NCBI GenBank assembly: GCA_002862645.1
Contig: PKDQ01000023.1
Coordinates: 1-64,000, forward strand
DNA: 64,000 nt
Source: Flavobacteriaceae bacterium
GTDB lineage: Bacteria > Bacteroidota > Bacteroidia > Flavobacteriales > Flavobacteriaceae
Direction: 5' to 3'
In this document: in pieces, positions 55,562-63,282 of the stretch
Layout: each line of letters opens with the position of its first letter
Numbering within the stretch: position 1 is the stretch's first letter
The notes under the pieces: generated by a model
Databases searched by the model: none
Seen by the model: the letters and a program-made list of their open reading frames with translations, nothing else
What the model was told of the DNA's origin: nothing
Position numbers and translations under genes: made by a program

Positions 55562-56072
55562 AAAAATGCCACAATACTACTCCGGCAGAAGTAGCCACAT
55601 TTAAAGAGTGTTTAGTCCCTAATTGCGGAATCTCAATCGCTGCACCACAAGCATTAATCACTTCTTGCGAAACCCCCTGTACTTCATTGCCAATAACCAA
55701 TACCAGTGTTTGATCTGGCACCGCAGTTACTTGATCTAAAAATACTGCGCCTTTAACTTGTTCAACAGCAAAGCTGTTGGCGCCAGCCTCACGTAGCTTA
55801 CCCACCACGTCTGCAGCAGAAGCCTCTTGTCGCCAAGCAACACTTTCCGTAGCGCCCAATGCCGTTTTGTGAATGTCTTTGTGTGGTGGAGTAGGTGTGA
55901 TGCCACAGATTATTATTTCTGCAATACGAAAAGCATCGGCAGTACGGAAAATAGCACCTACATTATTTCGGCTTCGAATGTTGTCGAGCACCAATACAAT
56001 ATTAGTTTTTGGGGCCGCTTTAAAAGCGGTTGTGCTCAATCTGTTGAGCTCTTCCATGGTCCATTTTCGCAT
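55533..56072 (-). CDS. TrmH/SpoU family RNA 2'-O-methyltransferase
   Basis: 179-residue SPOUT-fold methyltransferase. Motif 1 is NIRSRNNVGAIFRTADAF (conserved Asn and Arg), motif 2 is LVIGNEVQGVS, and motif 3 is IEIPQLGTKHSLNVATSAGV. It forms 2'-O-methyl nucleotides in tRNA or rRNA; the target is not clear. Only the catalytic domain is present, without the N-terminal L30-like domain of rRNA enzymes. Convergent overlap with folK of 29 bases. Confidence 0.88.
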   Translation of the reverse strand: MRKWTMEELNRLSTTAFKAAPKTNIVLVLDNIRSRNNVGAIFRTADAFRIAEIIICGITPTPPHKDIHKTALGATESVAWRQEASAADVVGKLREAGANSFAVEQVKGAVFLDQVTAVPDQTLVLVIGNEVQGVSQEVINACGAAIEIPQLGTKHSLNVATSAGVVLWHFFIQLRPAAH

Positions 56073-56135
56073 GTGTCAAAGGTAGGGATTGTGTTTGGCT
56101 AAAAAATGTAAATTAGCCATAACTAATATTTCGCT

Positions 56136-58715
56136 TTGTCTGCCAAGAAAAAAACAAAAGAAACGCCTTTGATGAAGCAGTATAATCAAATCAAGGCAAA
56201 GTATCCTGACGCACTGCTTCTTTTTCGCATAGGCGATTTCTATGAGACCTTTGGACAAGACGCCGTTAAGGCAGCCCGTATTTTAGGGATTTTATTGACC
56301 AATCGAGGCGCAGGAAGTACGAGTGAGACCGAATTAGCAGGCTTCCCTCATCATTCTTTACATACGTATTTACCAAAGCTGGTTCGTGCTGGACAGCGTG
56401 TCGCGATTTGCGATCAGTTGGAAGATCCCAAACTCACCAAAAAAATTGTAAAACGAGGCGTAACCGAATTGGTTACCCCTGGCGTAACGCTGACAGAAGG
56501 GGTATTGGAAGCTAAAAGCAATAACTTCTTAGGCGCGCTTTATACTCAAAACGACTCCTTAGGTTTTGCTTATTTGGATATTTCAACCGGAGAGTTTCAA
56601 TGGGCACAAGGTGCCCTTTCTGAAATCAGTGCCTTGTTACAACAGCTTGAAGTAAAGGAGTTGTTGGTTTCCAAACCACAGCGTAAGGCCATTGCAGCAT
56701 TGATGGGTGATAGCCTTCCTTTTTTTGTGTTAGAAGACTGGGTTTTTCAAACGGAATACACTGCCGAAAAGCTGATGCAACACTTTGGTGTCAAAACCCT
56801 TAAGGGCTTTGGCTTTGACGGTGCTGACTTGGGCATGATTGCTGCAGGAGTAGTGCTTCATTATTTGTCTGAAACCGAACACGCCAAGCTTGGTCATTTG
56901 GTACAACTCAAACACCACAACCCAAAGCAACAAGTTTGGATGGATCGCTTCACGGTAAGAAATTTAGAGCTTATTTCACCCAACGCCCCAGAAGCCATAA
57001 CCCTTTTGGAAGTGGTGGATCACACAGCTACTGCCATGGGCGGTCGCTTGTTGCGCCGTTGGATTACAGCACCCATAACAGATGTAGCTCTCATTGAAAA
57101 AAGATTGGATGTCGTACGCTTTTTTAAGGAACACCCGGGACTTCACCAACAGGTTTTGTTCTGTCTCAAAGAGGTTATGGACATAGAAAGACTGGCCGCC
57201 AAAGTAGCTACGGGACGTATTAACCCAAGAGAAGTAAACGCATTGAGTCTTGCATTGATGCAAACCACTACCATAACTAGGTTGTTGTCCGATGCTGATC
57301 CAGTGGCTCCTTTATTGGCTACTATAGATGAAAGTCAGGCTATTACAAATCACATAGGCACTTGGCTTGCTGCAGAAGCTCCTACTCAGTTGGGAAAAGG
57401 GCAGACCATTGCCGCGAGCGTTTCTGCTGAATTAGATGAGTTGCGTGCATTAGCACAAGGGGGTCGCAATACTTTGGACGCCATGTTGGAACGCGAATCA
57501 GCGCGTACGGGAATTCCATCACTCAAAATCGCATTTAACAACGTATTTGGATACTACATAGAGGTGCGTAATCTGCATAAGGACAAAGTGCCTGAAGAGT
57601 GGGTTCGCAAACAAACCTTGGTCAATGCAGAGCGTTATATCACGGACGAATTAAAGACCTATGAAACAAAAATTCTAGGCGCTGAAGAGCGTATTGCTGT
57701 TTTGGAGCAACAGCTTTTTCAGGAGCTAATCGTTTATTTGACCCCTCACATTCAATCGTTTCAAAACACTGCCCGTGGTATTGCACAGCTAGACGTATTA
57801 CACGGTTTTACTACCCTGGCTATCAAAGAAAACTATTGCCGTCCTAAGTTTGTAACCCACACTTCACTTGAGATTGTTCAAGGGCGTCACCCCGTTATTG
57901 AGCAGCAGTTACCCCCCGAAAGCCCTTATATTCCAAATGATGTATATCTTGATAACGATACCCAGCAAATCATCATGATTACAGGCCCTAATATGTCGGG
58001 TAAGTCTGCTATTTTGCGGCAAACAGCCCTAATCGTCTTAATGGCACAAATGGGAAGTTATGTGCCTGCTTTAGAGGTGCGTCTGGGGGTTGTAGACAAG
58101 CTTTTTACTCGTGTGGGCGCCAGTGATAATATTTCTAAGGGGGAATCAACTTTTATGGTAGAAATGCATGAAACGGCAGCTATTATGAATAACATATCAG
58201 CGCGCAGCTTGATATTGTTAGATGAAATTGGACGCGGGACCAGCACTTATGACGGGATTTCGATTGCATGGGCATTGGCCGAGTTTGTACACGAACACCC
58301 TACCCATCCCAAAACACTTTTTGCCACACACTATCATGAATTAAACGAAATGTCGTCACAATTTGATCGGATAATGAATTTTAATGTTTCGGTACAGGAA
58401 ACGGCTGAAGATGTATTGTTTTTACGCAAGCTAGTACCGGGGGGAAGCGCACATAGTTTTGGCATACACGTCGCCAAAATGGCGGGGATGCCCAGGTGGA
58501 TTTTGGAACGCGCTAAAGAGATGTTACAGCAATTGGAGGCCTCAAGGCAGGCAGCAGAGTCGGGTGAAGACCATTTACAGTTAAGTATGTTTCAGCTAGA
58601 CGATCCCTTATTAGAAGATTTACGCAAACAAATATTGGATTTAAATATTGACGAATTGACCCCAGTTGATGCCTTAATGCAACTTAACGATCTCAAAAGA
58701 AAACTAAGCAAATAG
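56136..58715 (+). CDS. mutS: DNA mismatch repair protein MutS
   Basis: 859-residue mismatch sensor. Domain I contains the mismatch-intercalating FYETFG motif (about residue 38), then the connector, lever and clamp domains. The C-terminal ATPase has Walker A TGPNMSGKSAILRQ, Walker B LLDEIGRGTSTYDG and the ATHYHEL motif. The start is TTG at 56136; no ATG lies nearby in frame until residue 13, which would trim the conserved TPLMKQYNQIK start. Followed by tRNA-Gly. Confidence 0.95.
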   Translation: MSAKKKTKETPLMKQYNQIKAKYPDALLLFRIGDFYETFGQDAVKAARILGILLTNRGAGSTSETELAGFPHHSLHTYLPKLVRAGQRVAICDQLEDPKLTKKIVKRGVTELVTPGVTLTEGVLEAKSNNFLGALYTQNDSLGFAYLDISTGEFQWAQGALSEISALLQQLEVKELLVSKPQRKAIAALMGDSLPFFVLEDWVFQTEYTAEKLMQHFGVKTLKGFGFDGADLGMIAAGVVLHYLSETEHAKLGHLVQLKHHNPKQQVWMDRFTVRNLELISPNAPEAITLLEVVDHTATAMGGRLLRRWITAPITDVALIEKRLDVVRFFKEHPGLHQQVLFCLKEVMDIERLAAKVATGRINPREVNALSLALMQTTTITRLLSDADPVAPLLATIDESQAITNHIGTWLAAEAPTQLGKGQTIAASVSAELDELRALAQGGRNTLDAMLERESARTGIPSLKIAFNNVFGYYIEVRNLHKDKVPEEWVRKQTLVNAERYITDELKTYETKILGAEERIAVLEQQLFQELIVYLTPHIQSFQNTARGIAQLDVLHGFTTLAIKENYCRPKFVTHTSLEIVQGRHPVIEQQLPPESPYIPNDVYLDNDTQQIIMITGPNMSGKSAILRQTALIVLMAQMGSYVPALEVRLGVVDKLFTRVGASDNISKGESTFMVEMHETAAIMNNISARSLILLDEIGRGTSTYDGISIAWALAEFVHEHPTHPKTLFATHYHELNEMSSQFDRIMNFNVSVQETAEDVLFLRKLVPGGSAHSFGIHVAKMAGMPRWILERAKEMLQQLEASRQAAESGEDHLQLSMFQLDDPLLEDLRKQILDLNIDELTPVDALMQLNDLKRKLSK

Positions 58716-58717
58716 TA

Positions 58718-58749
58718 TTGCGTAGAAAACATAGATTTTCTTACATTTG
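58718..58749 (+). promoter_or_regulatory. Predicted promoter of the tRNA-Gly/tRNA-Leu pair
   Basis: TTG (58718-58720), 21-base spacer, TACATTTG (58742-58749), 10 bases before tRNA-Gly. Same geometry as the promoter of tRNA-Leu(CAA) at 26482-26513. Confidence 0.6.
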
Positions 58750-58759
58750 CGTTCCAATT

Positions 58760-58831
58760 GCGAAAGTAGCTCAGGGGTAGAGCATCACCTTGCCAAGGTG
58801 AGGGTCGCGGGTTCAAATCCCGTCTTTCGCT
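58760..58831 (+). tRNA. tRNA-Gly (anticodon GCC)
   Basis: 72-nt tRNA. The acceptor GCGAAAG pairs with CTTTCGC. The anticodon stem TCACC/GGTGA encloses loop TTGCCAA, giving anticodon GCC. T-arm CGGG-TTCAAAT-CCCG. CCA is not encoded. Confidence 0.96.
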
Positions 58832-58839
58832 CTTTTTTT

Positions 58840-58925
58840 GCTCGAGTGGTGGAATTGGTAGACACGTTGGACTTAAAATCCAATGAGCAGTAATGTTCGT
58901 GCGGGTTCAAGTCCCGCCTCGAGTA
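58840..58925 (+). tRNA. tRNA-Leu (anticodon UAA)
   Basis: 86-nt class II tRNA with a long variable arm. The acceptor GCTCGAG pairs with CTCGAGT (final G-U). The anticodon stem TTGGA/TCCAA encloses loop CTTAAAA, giving anticodon UAA. T-arm GCGGG-TTCAAGT-CCCGC. Eight bases after tRNA-Gly, so one transcript is likely. Confidence 0.96.
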
Positions 58926-59338
58926 CTAAACGGGAGATAATCATAAGATTGTTTCTCGTTTTGTTTTCATACGATTGTAATACACTGATAATTTGTGCAA
59001 CAAGTTAAAAATTTTTAAAACTTGTTTCGAAGTCTGACTTTTTAGGTAATTTAAATGTAGTGTCTCAATACAGAAATGATTTATTTCATTTTAGAAATAA
59101 ATTAGATTTTGAAGAAAAACCGTTTAAGGATCTAATTAAAGACTTAACATATTGAAGAAAGTAATTTACATTCTACACGAATATTAGCTTTTTCAAGAAC
59201 AGTTAATTGTTGACTGCATACACCACATTCAATATTCGATTAATCGTTTTCTGTTTTATACGACATCATGTATTGCCATATATTTAACTTTTAGTTAATT
59301 CAATAATTTGTAATTTTATGTTAAAATAAATTTTAACA
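58926..59338. other. AT-rich non-coding stretch with hairpins and a coding remnant
   Basis: 413 bases after the tRNA pair. 58927-58966 can form an imperfect hairpin ending in T-rich sequence, a weak terminator for the tRNAs. 58999-59026 is an 8-base inverted repeat (AACAAGTT/AACTTGTT) around an A/T core. A short frame with protein-like composition follows (see the remnant entry). 59156-59338 is AT-rich leader sequence with nothing else recognised. Confidence 0.4.
59009..59155 (+). pseudogene. Possible 3' remnant of an unidentified gene
   Basis: A 48-codon open stretch without a start codon, ending in TGA at 59153. The segment SQYRNDLFHFRNKLDFEE and PFKDLIKDLTY has protein-like composition and a believable helical pattern, unlike random AT-rich sequence. 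I do not recognise a family. It may be the tail of a gene lost when this accessory region formed. Confidence 0.3.
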
Positions 59339-59863
59339 ATGAAGCAAATAGCAGTAATACTTATATCTCTAATTGTATTAGGGTGTACAAATAATGGAGT
59401 AGTCGTGAATTTTGATGATGATAAATCTAGTGCCATAAGACAGCATTTTCAGCATTATCTCAACAACGATATGGACGGATTGAAATCCCTTTGGTCTACG
59501 GAACTACAAGTTTTCTTAAACAGTAATGAAGCCATCTCTTTAGAGGACCTTGTTGGGCTTTTAGGAGCGCAACATGACACTTTTTCTATTGAGATGCAAT
59601 GGGGCAGCAAACAAGACATAGGTGCTTGGGTAGAAACCACCAGTTATCCAGGCGGTGATGCATATGATGCAGTAACAGTTACGCAAACATGGTTTAATTG
59701 GATAGCAACAAGTAAGCTCACAGGCGAAACCATCAACATGCCGGCACATATTAGCTTTATGTGGGGTGATGATGGAAAAATCGCAGCGGAATATCATATG
59801 TATGATACTACTCAAATGGTTGCGGGCATTGAAGCAGCACAAGCTGCTGCAATGATGGAGTAG
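59339..59863 (+). CDS. NTF2-like (SnoaL-type) lipoprotein, hypothetical
   Basis: 174-residue exported protein with a signal peptide and lipobox (LIVLGC, lipidated Cys about residue 16). The rest has the cone-shaped NTF2/SnoaL pattern: an initial helix (SSAIRQHFQHYLNNDMDGLKSLWS), then long strands such as AVTVTQTWFNWIA and HISFMWGDDGKIAAEYHMYD. No catalytic signature is apparent; function unknown. It stands alone, with a repeat element and a hairpin terminator after its stop. Confidence 0.65.
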   Translation: MKQIAVILISLIVLGCTNNGVVVNFDDDKSSAIRQHFQHYLNNDMDGLKSLWSTELQVFLNSNEAISLEDLVGLLGAQHDTFSIEMQWGSKQDIGAWVETTSYPGGDAYDAVTVTQTWFNWIATSKLTGETINMPAHISFMWGDDGKIAAEYHMYDTTQMVAGIEAAQAAAMME

Positions 59864-59942
59864 GCTTAAAAGTAAAAAAAGCAACAAAAATCAATCATTA
59901 ACACCAAAGCTAATCAACGAACTTTCTCAATAAAGTTAACGC

Positions 59943-59963
59943 TTGTTTCGAAAATAGCTCAAT
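59943..59963 (+). repeat. 21-bp repeat, copy 1 (TTGTTTCGAAAATAGnTCAAT)
   Basis: Lies 80 bases after the NTF2-like gene and 13 bases before a hairpin. Copy 2 at 61275-61295 differs at one base; similarity continues weakly about 16 bases upstream. A 10-base core (TTGTTTCGAA) also occurs at 59022-59031. Confidence 0.6.
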
Positions 59964-59975
59964 GGGGTGTAAGAT

Positions 59976-60017
59976 TATCCTCAAGAATAATTTATTGTTT
60001 TTGGGGATATTTTTTTT
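59976..60017 (+). terminator. Terminator after the NTF2-like lipoprotein gene
   Basis: Stem TATCCTCAA (59976-59984) with TTGGGGATA (60001-60009, one G-U), inner AATAA/TTATT pairing, then eight T. Confidence 0.6.
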
Positions 60018-60072
60018 CTTATCATATTCCAACATAATGTCTATTTTCGTTAATTTTATAAATAAATGATTC

Positions 60073-61227
60073 ATGAGTAGACATATAAATTCCATATTTA
60101 GCGTATGTCTTTTTTTTATGATTTCACTTCTAGTAGGTTGTAGTAAGGAACCGCCAGAAGCTGTTGAGAGCTCACCATTAGAAACCTTAGGATTAAGGGA
60201 TTATGCATCTGCAAAAGGAAAATTTATTGGGAACTTGATGCGCGATGGCATGTTTGAAAACGAGCAGGTAAATGGAGGTTCAACAGATAAAATTTTAAGA
60301 ACAGAGTACAACGCAATTGTTTTAGGAAATAAAATGAAGATGTCTAACCTGCTGCGAAACCGCCCACAAGATCCTTTTAACATTAAAATTACTGATATAA
60401 ATACTGGAAACATAAACAAGTTTGTCGCGTATGCCGATAAGCATCAAATGCGTAAACGTGGTCATGTTATGATATGGTACAAACAAATTCCTTCTTGGCT
60501 TGAAGCGGAAGCACCAAATTGGACTGCCCAGCAAGTTTATGATTTTTCTAAGTCCTATATTCTTGCATTATCTTCATATTCGGCTGGGAAAATTGATGAA
60601 TGGGATGTAATCAATGAAGCGATAACCAATAATGATTTTCGTAGAAATACTTGGTATGATATTGTAAGCACTCAAGCAAATGATGATGGCGAAGTAGGAT
60701 TTCAGTCCTATTTCTCACATTTATTCAAGTGGGCTAGACAATCCGATACTGCTGCTGAATTATTTTACAACGATTACAATATTGAACCTTTCGGGACTTC
60801 CAAAAATAATTTTATGCGCAACTTAGTAAAAGAACTTAAGTCAACACATGCTGCTCCAATTGATGGAGTAGGCCTACAAGGACATTTTAAACTTGATCAA
60901 GTAACGGAACAATTTGTTGCTAAAGTGGGTCAAACCATAGACGACTTAGGAGCTGCAGGATTTACTGTTAATATAACGGAGCTCGACATTAGAATATGTG
61001 CTGGGGATAATGGTAACATACAAACGCAAAAGGATGCATACAAAAGAATTGTGTCAACTGCTTTTAATCGTGAAAATTGTAATACCGTCCTTATTTGGGG
61101 GTCTTCTGACAATGATAGTTGGATAAACACGCATTATGAAGGGTGTGGTCAAGCAACTCCTCATGATGAAAATTATACGAGTAAACCAGCTTATTTTGGC
61201 ATAAAAGAAGCATTGATGGAATTGTAA
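60073..61227 (+). CDS. GH10 endo-beta-xylanase, lipoprotein
   Basis: 384-residue GH10 enzyme that would cut beta-1,4- (or mixed-linkage) xylan. The signal peptide ends in the lipobox LLVGC, so it is lipid-anchored and probably surface-exposed or periplasmic. The barrel runs from about residue 45 to 380: substrate motif KRGHVMIWYKQIPSWL, acid/base Glu182 in WDVINEAI, nucleophile Glu303 in ITELDIR, and the C-terminal VLIWGSSDNDSWI. No carbohydrate-binding module and no SusC/D pair is nearby, so it may depend on uptake systems elsewhere. It lies between two copies of the 21-bp repeat, next to the GH16 gene. Confidence 0.9.
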   Translation: MSRHINSIFSVCLFFMISLLVGCSKEPPEAVESSPLETLGLRDYASAKGKFIGNLMRDGMFENEQVNGGSTDKILRTEYNAIVLGNKMKMSNLLRNRPQDPFNIKITDINTGNINKFVAYADKHQMRKRGHVMIWYKQIPSWLEAEAPNWTAQQVYDFSKSYILALSSYSAGKIDEWDVINEAITNNDFRRNTWYDIVSTQANDDGEVGFQSYFSHLFKWARQSDTAAELFYNDYNIEPFGTSKNNFMRNLVKELKSTHAAPIDGVGLQGHFKLDQVTEQFVAKVGQTIDDLGAAGFTVNITELDIRICAGDNGNIQTQKDAYKRIVSTAFNRENCNTVLIWGSSDNDSWINTHYEGCGQATPHDENYTSKPAYFGIKEALMEL

Positions 61228-61274
61228 TCAACTTTAATCACAAATTGCTGAGCATATTCAAAAAAGTAAGTGAT

Positions 61275-61295
61275 TGTTTCGAAAATAGGTCAATA
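61275..61295 (+). repeat. 21-bp repeat, copy 2
   Basis: 48 bases after the GH10 stop; 20 of 21 bases match copy 1 at 59943-59963. It is again followed by a hairpin with a T run, so the element seems to belong to gene 3' ends. Confidence 0.6.
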
Positions 61296-61307
61296 ATATG
61301 TACAGTT

Positions 61308-61344
61308 GAACCTTTAATCTTTTTTGGTTGGAGGTTTATTTTTT
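61308..61344 (+). terminator. Weak terminator after GH10
   Basis: Seven-pair stem TGAACCT (61308-61314) with AGGTTTA (61332-61338, one G-U), 17-base T-rich loop, followed by TTTTTT. Confidence 0.45.
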
Positions 61345-61462
61345 AATAACGACTATATAAAAACGTATTTTATTAGTTATAAGTATTTAAGATTTATTTA
61401 AATAGGAAGGGATCTAAATTATGTGTTAAGCTATTAAACAATAATCGCGTTAACCCCATGCA

Positions 61463-63181
61463 TTAGTTTAAAATTACCTTATTTACTTTTTCGAAATTAT
61501 CTCCAGTCACTTTGACAAGGCAAACACCCGGCGATTGTTGTATTGAAACAGACTCTTTAGTACGAAAAGGATGATATTTTGACAAGATACGCCCAGTTAA
61601 ATCGTAAACCACAATTTTATTGATGACATTAGCAGTCTCAACATAAAACTGACCAGTTGAGGGATTGGGATATATGCTAATTTCAACATTTTGATTGTCA
61701 ATGACAGCTGATGAAAGCGGTTGTAATTCATAAACACGGACATAATCGATTTCCATAATGTCAGAGATAAAGTCATCTGAGATAGTACCACCTAATTGTC
61801 CTCCCATGGCAATATTTAATAAGATAAAGTGTTCATTGTCAAAATAGGGATTTTGCGCATTATTAAGCGTATGAAACACCGTGCCGTCGACCGATAGCTC
61901 AATGGTTTCTGCACTCCAATCCATAGCATATACATGCCAGCTGCTATCTGTGTTAGACACACTTAGGTAGTTGAAGGTATATGTGTGGTTGCCATTACTA
62001 TCTGGAAAGTGAAAGGCACCAGATGTTATGGACTTATTTGAGTCTTGTTCCATGATGTCGATTTCACCACAAGTTGGCCATGCAGTATCGCCATATCCTT
62101 GCGTTTGCCAATAAGCACCATTTTCACTGATATTTTTACCCAAGGTCCAAATGGCTGGCCATGTGCCTTGTGCTGCAGGTAACTTTGCTCTTACCTCCAC
62201 ACGTCCATATTTATATGCGTATTTTGAATTGAGGCGTGCAGCAGTATATTGTTTCGTAGAGCCACTTGTTGGATCTCGATAGCTTTCTCTTATGGCTTTA
62301 ATTTTTAACGAGCCATTATTAACATAGGAATTTTCAATTCGAGCGGTATAATGCTGCACCTCTCCATTAAACCAACTAGAGCCAACAGGAGGGTAAGTCT
62401 GATGGTGCCATTTTGAAGTATTTGGCGCACCAGTATAATCAAACTCATCGTTCCACACCAAGTTATACGCACTCTCTTTGAAGTTTATGGTGTATGTTTG
62501 GGTAGTGCTACCATCTGCAGAAGTTACGTTTATAGTTGTTGTTCCCGGGAGGAACTGTGCGTTTGTAATAGTGTAATTCGCATTTGAATTTGCAGTGGTT
62601 ACACTTACGATGGGCACGCTACTTACGCCTGGCTGCAGCAAATAATCATAGTTGTATTGATTACTTGAAAAAGCAGTAAACGCATTGCCGTTGATTAAAA
62701 TATTAGAAACGGAAGCGTTGTTTGTTGCAGCTTCACCATAGACTTCAAATTCAAAAATGCTGTATCCGTATTGTATATTTCCAATAGTGGTACGTTGGGT
62801 GCCATACATTCTTATGTAACGTGCGTTTTGCCCATTCAAATTAAAAACATCTGTCCCGCCATTTCCGCTAGTTATGCTTGAAGCTGTTGTCCATTGTTGT
62901 TTGTCGTTGGAAAGCTGAATTTGATATTGCGTTGCATATGCAGCCTCCCAGTCAATTTCAACCCTATTCAAAGCGTAAGTTGTAGCCAAATCGACAATTA
63001 TAAATTGTGGGTCAGAAAAATCACTTTCCCAGCGTGTGGATTGATTACCATCGACAGCAAAAGCACCTTGATTGTTGTCTCTAATACTACTTGTAGTTAT
63101 GGATTTTTGCAATGCTATATTTTGGGCAAATAATGAAGTAAAAGATAGCAGTAACAGGCAATATATTGGATATGTTTTCAT
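61463..63181 (-). CDS. Secreted GH16 laminarinase with discoidin and cadherin-like domains and T9SS tail
   Basis: 572-residue multidomain enzyme. Order: signal peptide (1-20, ends SLFAQ); F5/8C-discoidin-like sugar-binding domain (about 22-150); cadherin-like beta-sandwich (about 155-237); GH16 catalytic domain (about 240-490); and a C-terminal type IX secretion sorting domain (about 500-572, beginning ISIYPNPSTGQF). The GH16 active site is GEIDIME: nucleophile Glu373, Asp375, acid/base Glu378. This ExDxxE spacing with a beta-bulge is typical of laminarinases (endo-beta-1,3-glucanases). The enzyme should be released or attached at the cell surface, complementing the GH30/GH17 operon at the left edge. 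A hairpin sits in its leader (63214-63229). Confidence 0.9.
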   Translation of the reverse strand: MKTYPIYCLLLLSFTSLFAQNIALQKSITTSSIRDNNQGAFAVDGNQSTRWESDFSDPQFIIVDLATTYALNRVEIDWEAAYATQYQIQLSNDKQQWTTASSITSGNGGTDVFNLNGQNARYIRMYGTQRTTIGNIQYGYSIFEFEVYGEAATNNASVSNILINGNAFTAFSSNQYNYDYLLQPGVSSVPIVSVTTANSNANYTITNAQFLPGTTTINVTSADGSTTQTYTINFKESAYNLVWNDEFDYTGAPNTSKWHHQTYPPVGSSWFNGEVQHYTARIENSYVNNGSLKIKAIRESYRDPTSGSTKQYTAARLNSKYAYKYGRVEVRAKLPAAQGTWPAIWTLGKNISENGAYWQTQGYGDTAWPTCGEIDIMEQDSNKSITSGAFHFPDSNGNHTYTFNYLSVSNTDSSWHVYAMDWSAETIELSVDGTVFHTLNNAQNPYFDNEHFILLNIAMGGQLGGTISDDFISDIMEIDYVRVYELQPLSSAVIDNQNVEISIYPNPSTGQFYVETANVINKIVVYDLTGRILSKYHPFRTKESVSIQQSPGVCLVKVTGDNFEKVNKVILN

Positions 63182-63213
63182 TAATATAAATCGCTTAAAA
63201 ATAGCTAAATAAT

Positions 63214-63229
63214 ACAGCTTTAGAGCTGT
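63214..63229. other. Short hairpin in the GH16 leader
   Basis: ACAGCT (63214-63219) and AGCTGT (63224-63229) with loop TTAG; in the plus direction it is followed by TTTT. It could be an operator half-site pair for the GH16 gene or a weak terminator facing the helicase gene. It is short enough to be chance. Confidence 0.3.
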
Positions 63230-63244
63230 TTTTCACACTTATGG

Positions 63245-63273
63245 TTGTCTTCAAACTATTTAGGTTACATTTG
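63245..63273 (+). promoter_or_regulatory. Predicted promoter of the DEAD-box helicase gene
   Basis: TTG (63245-63247), 18-base spacer, TACATTTG (63266-63273), 9 bases before the ATG at 63283. Confidence 0.6.
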
Positions 63274-63282
63274 CCACTTCTT

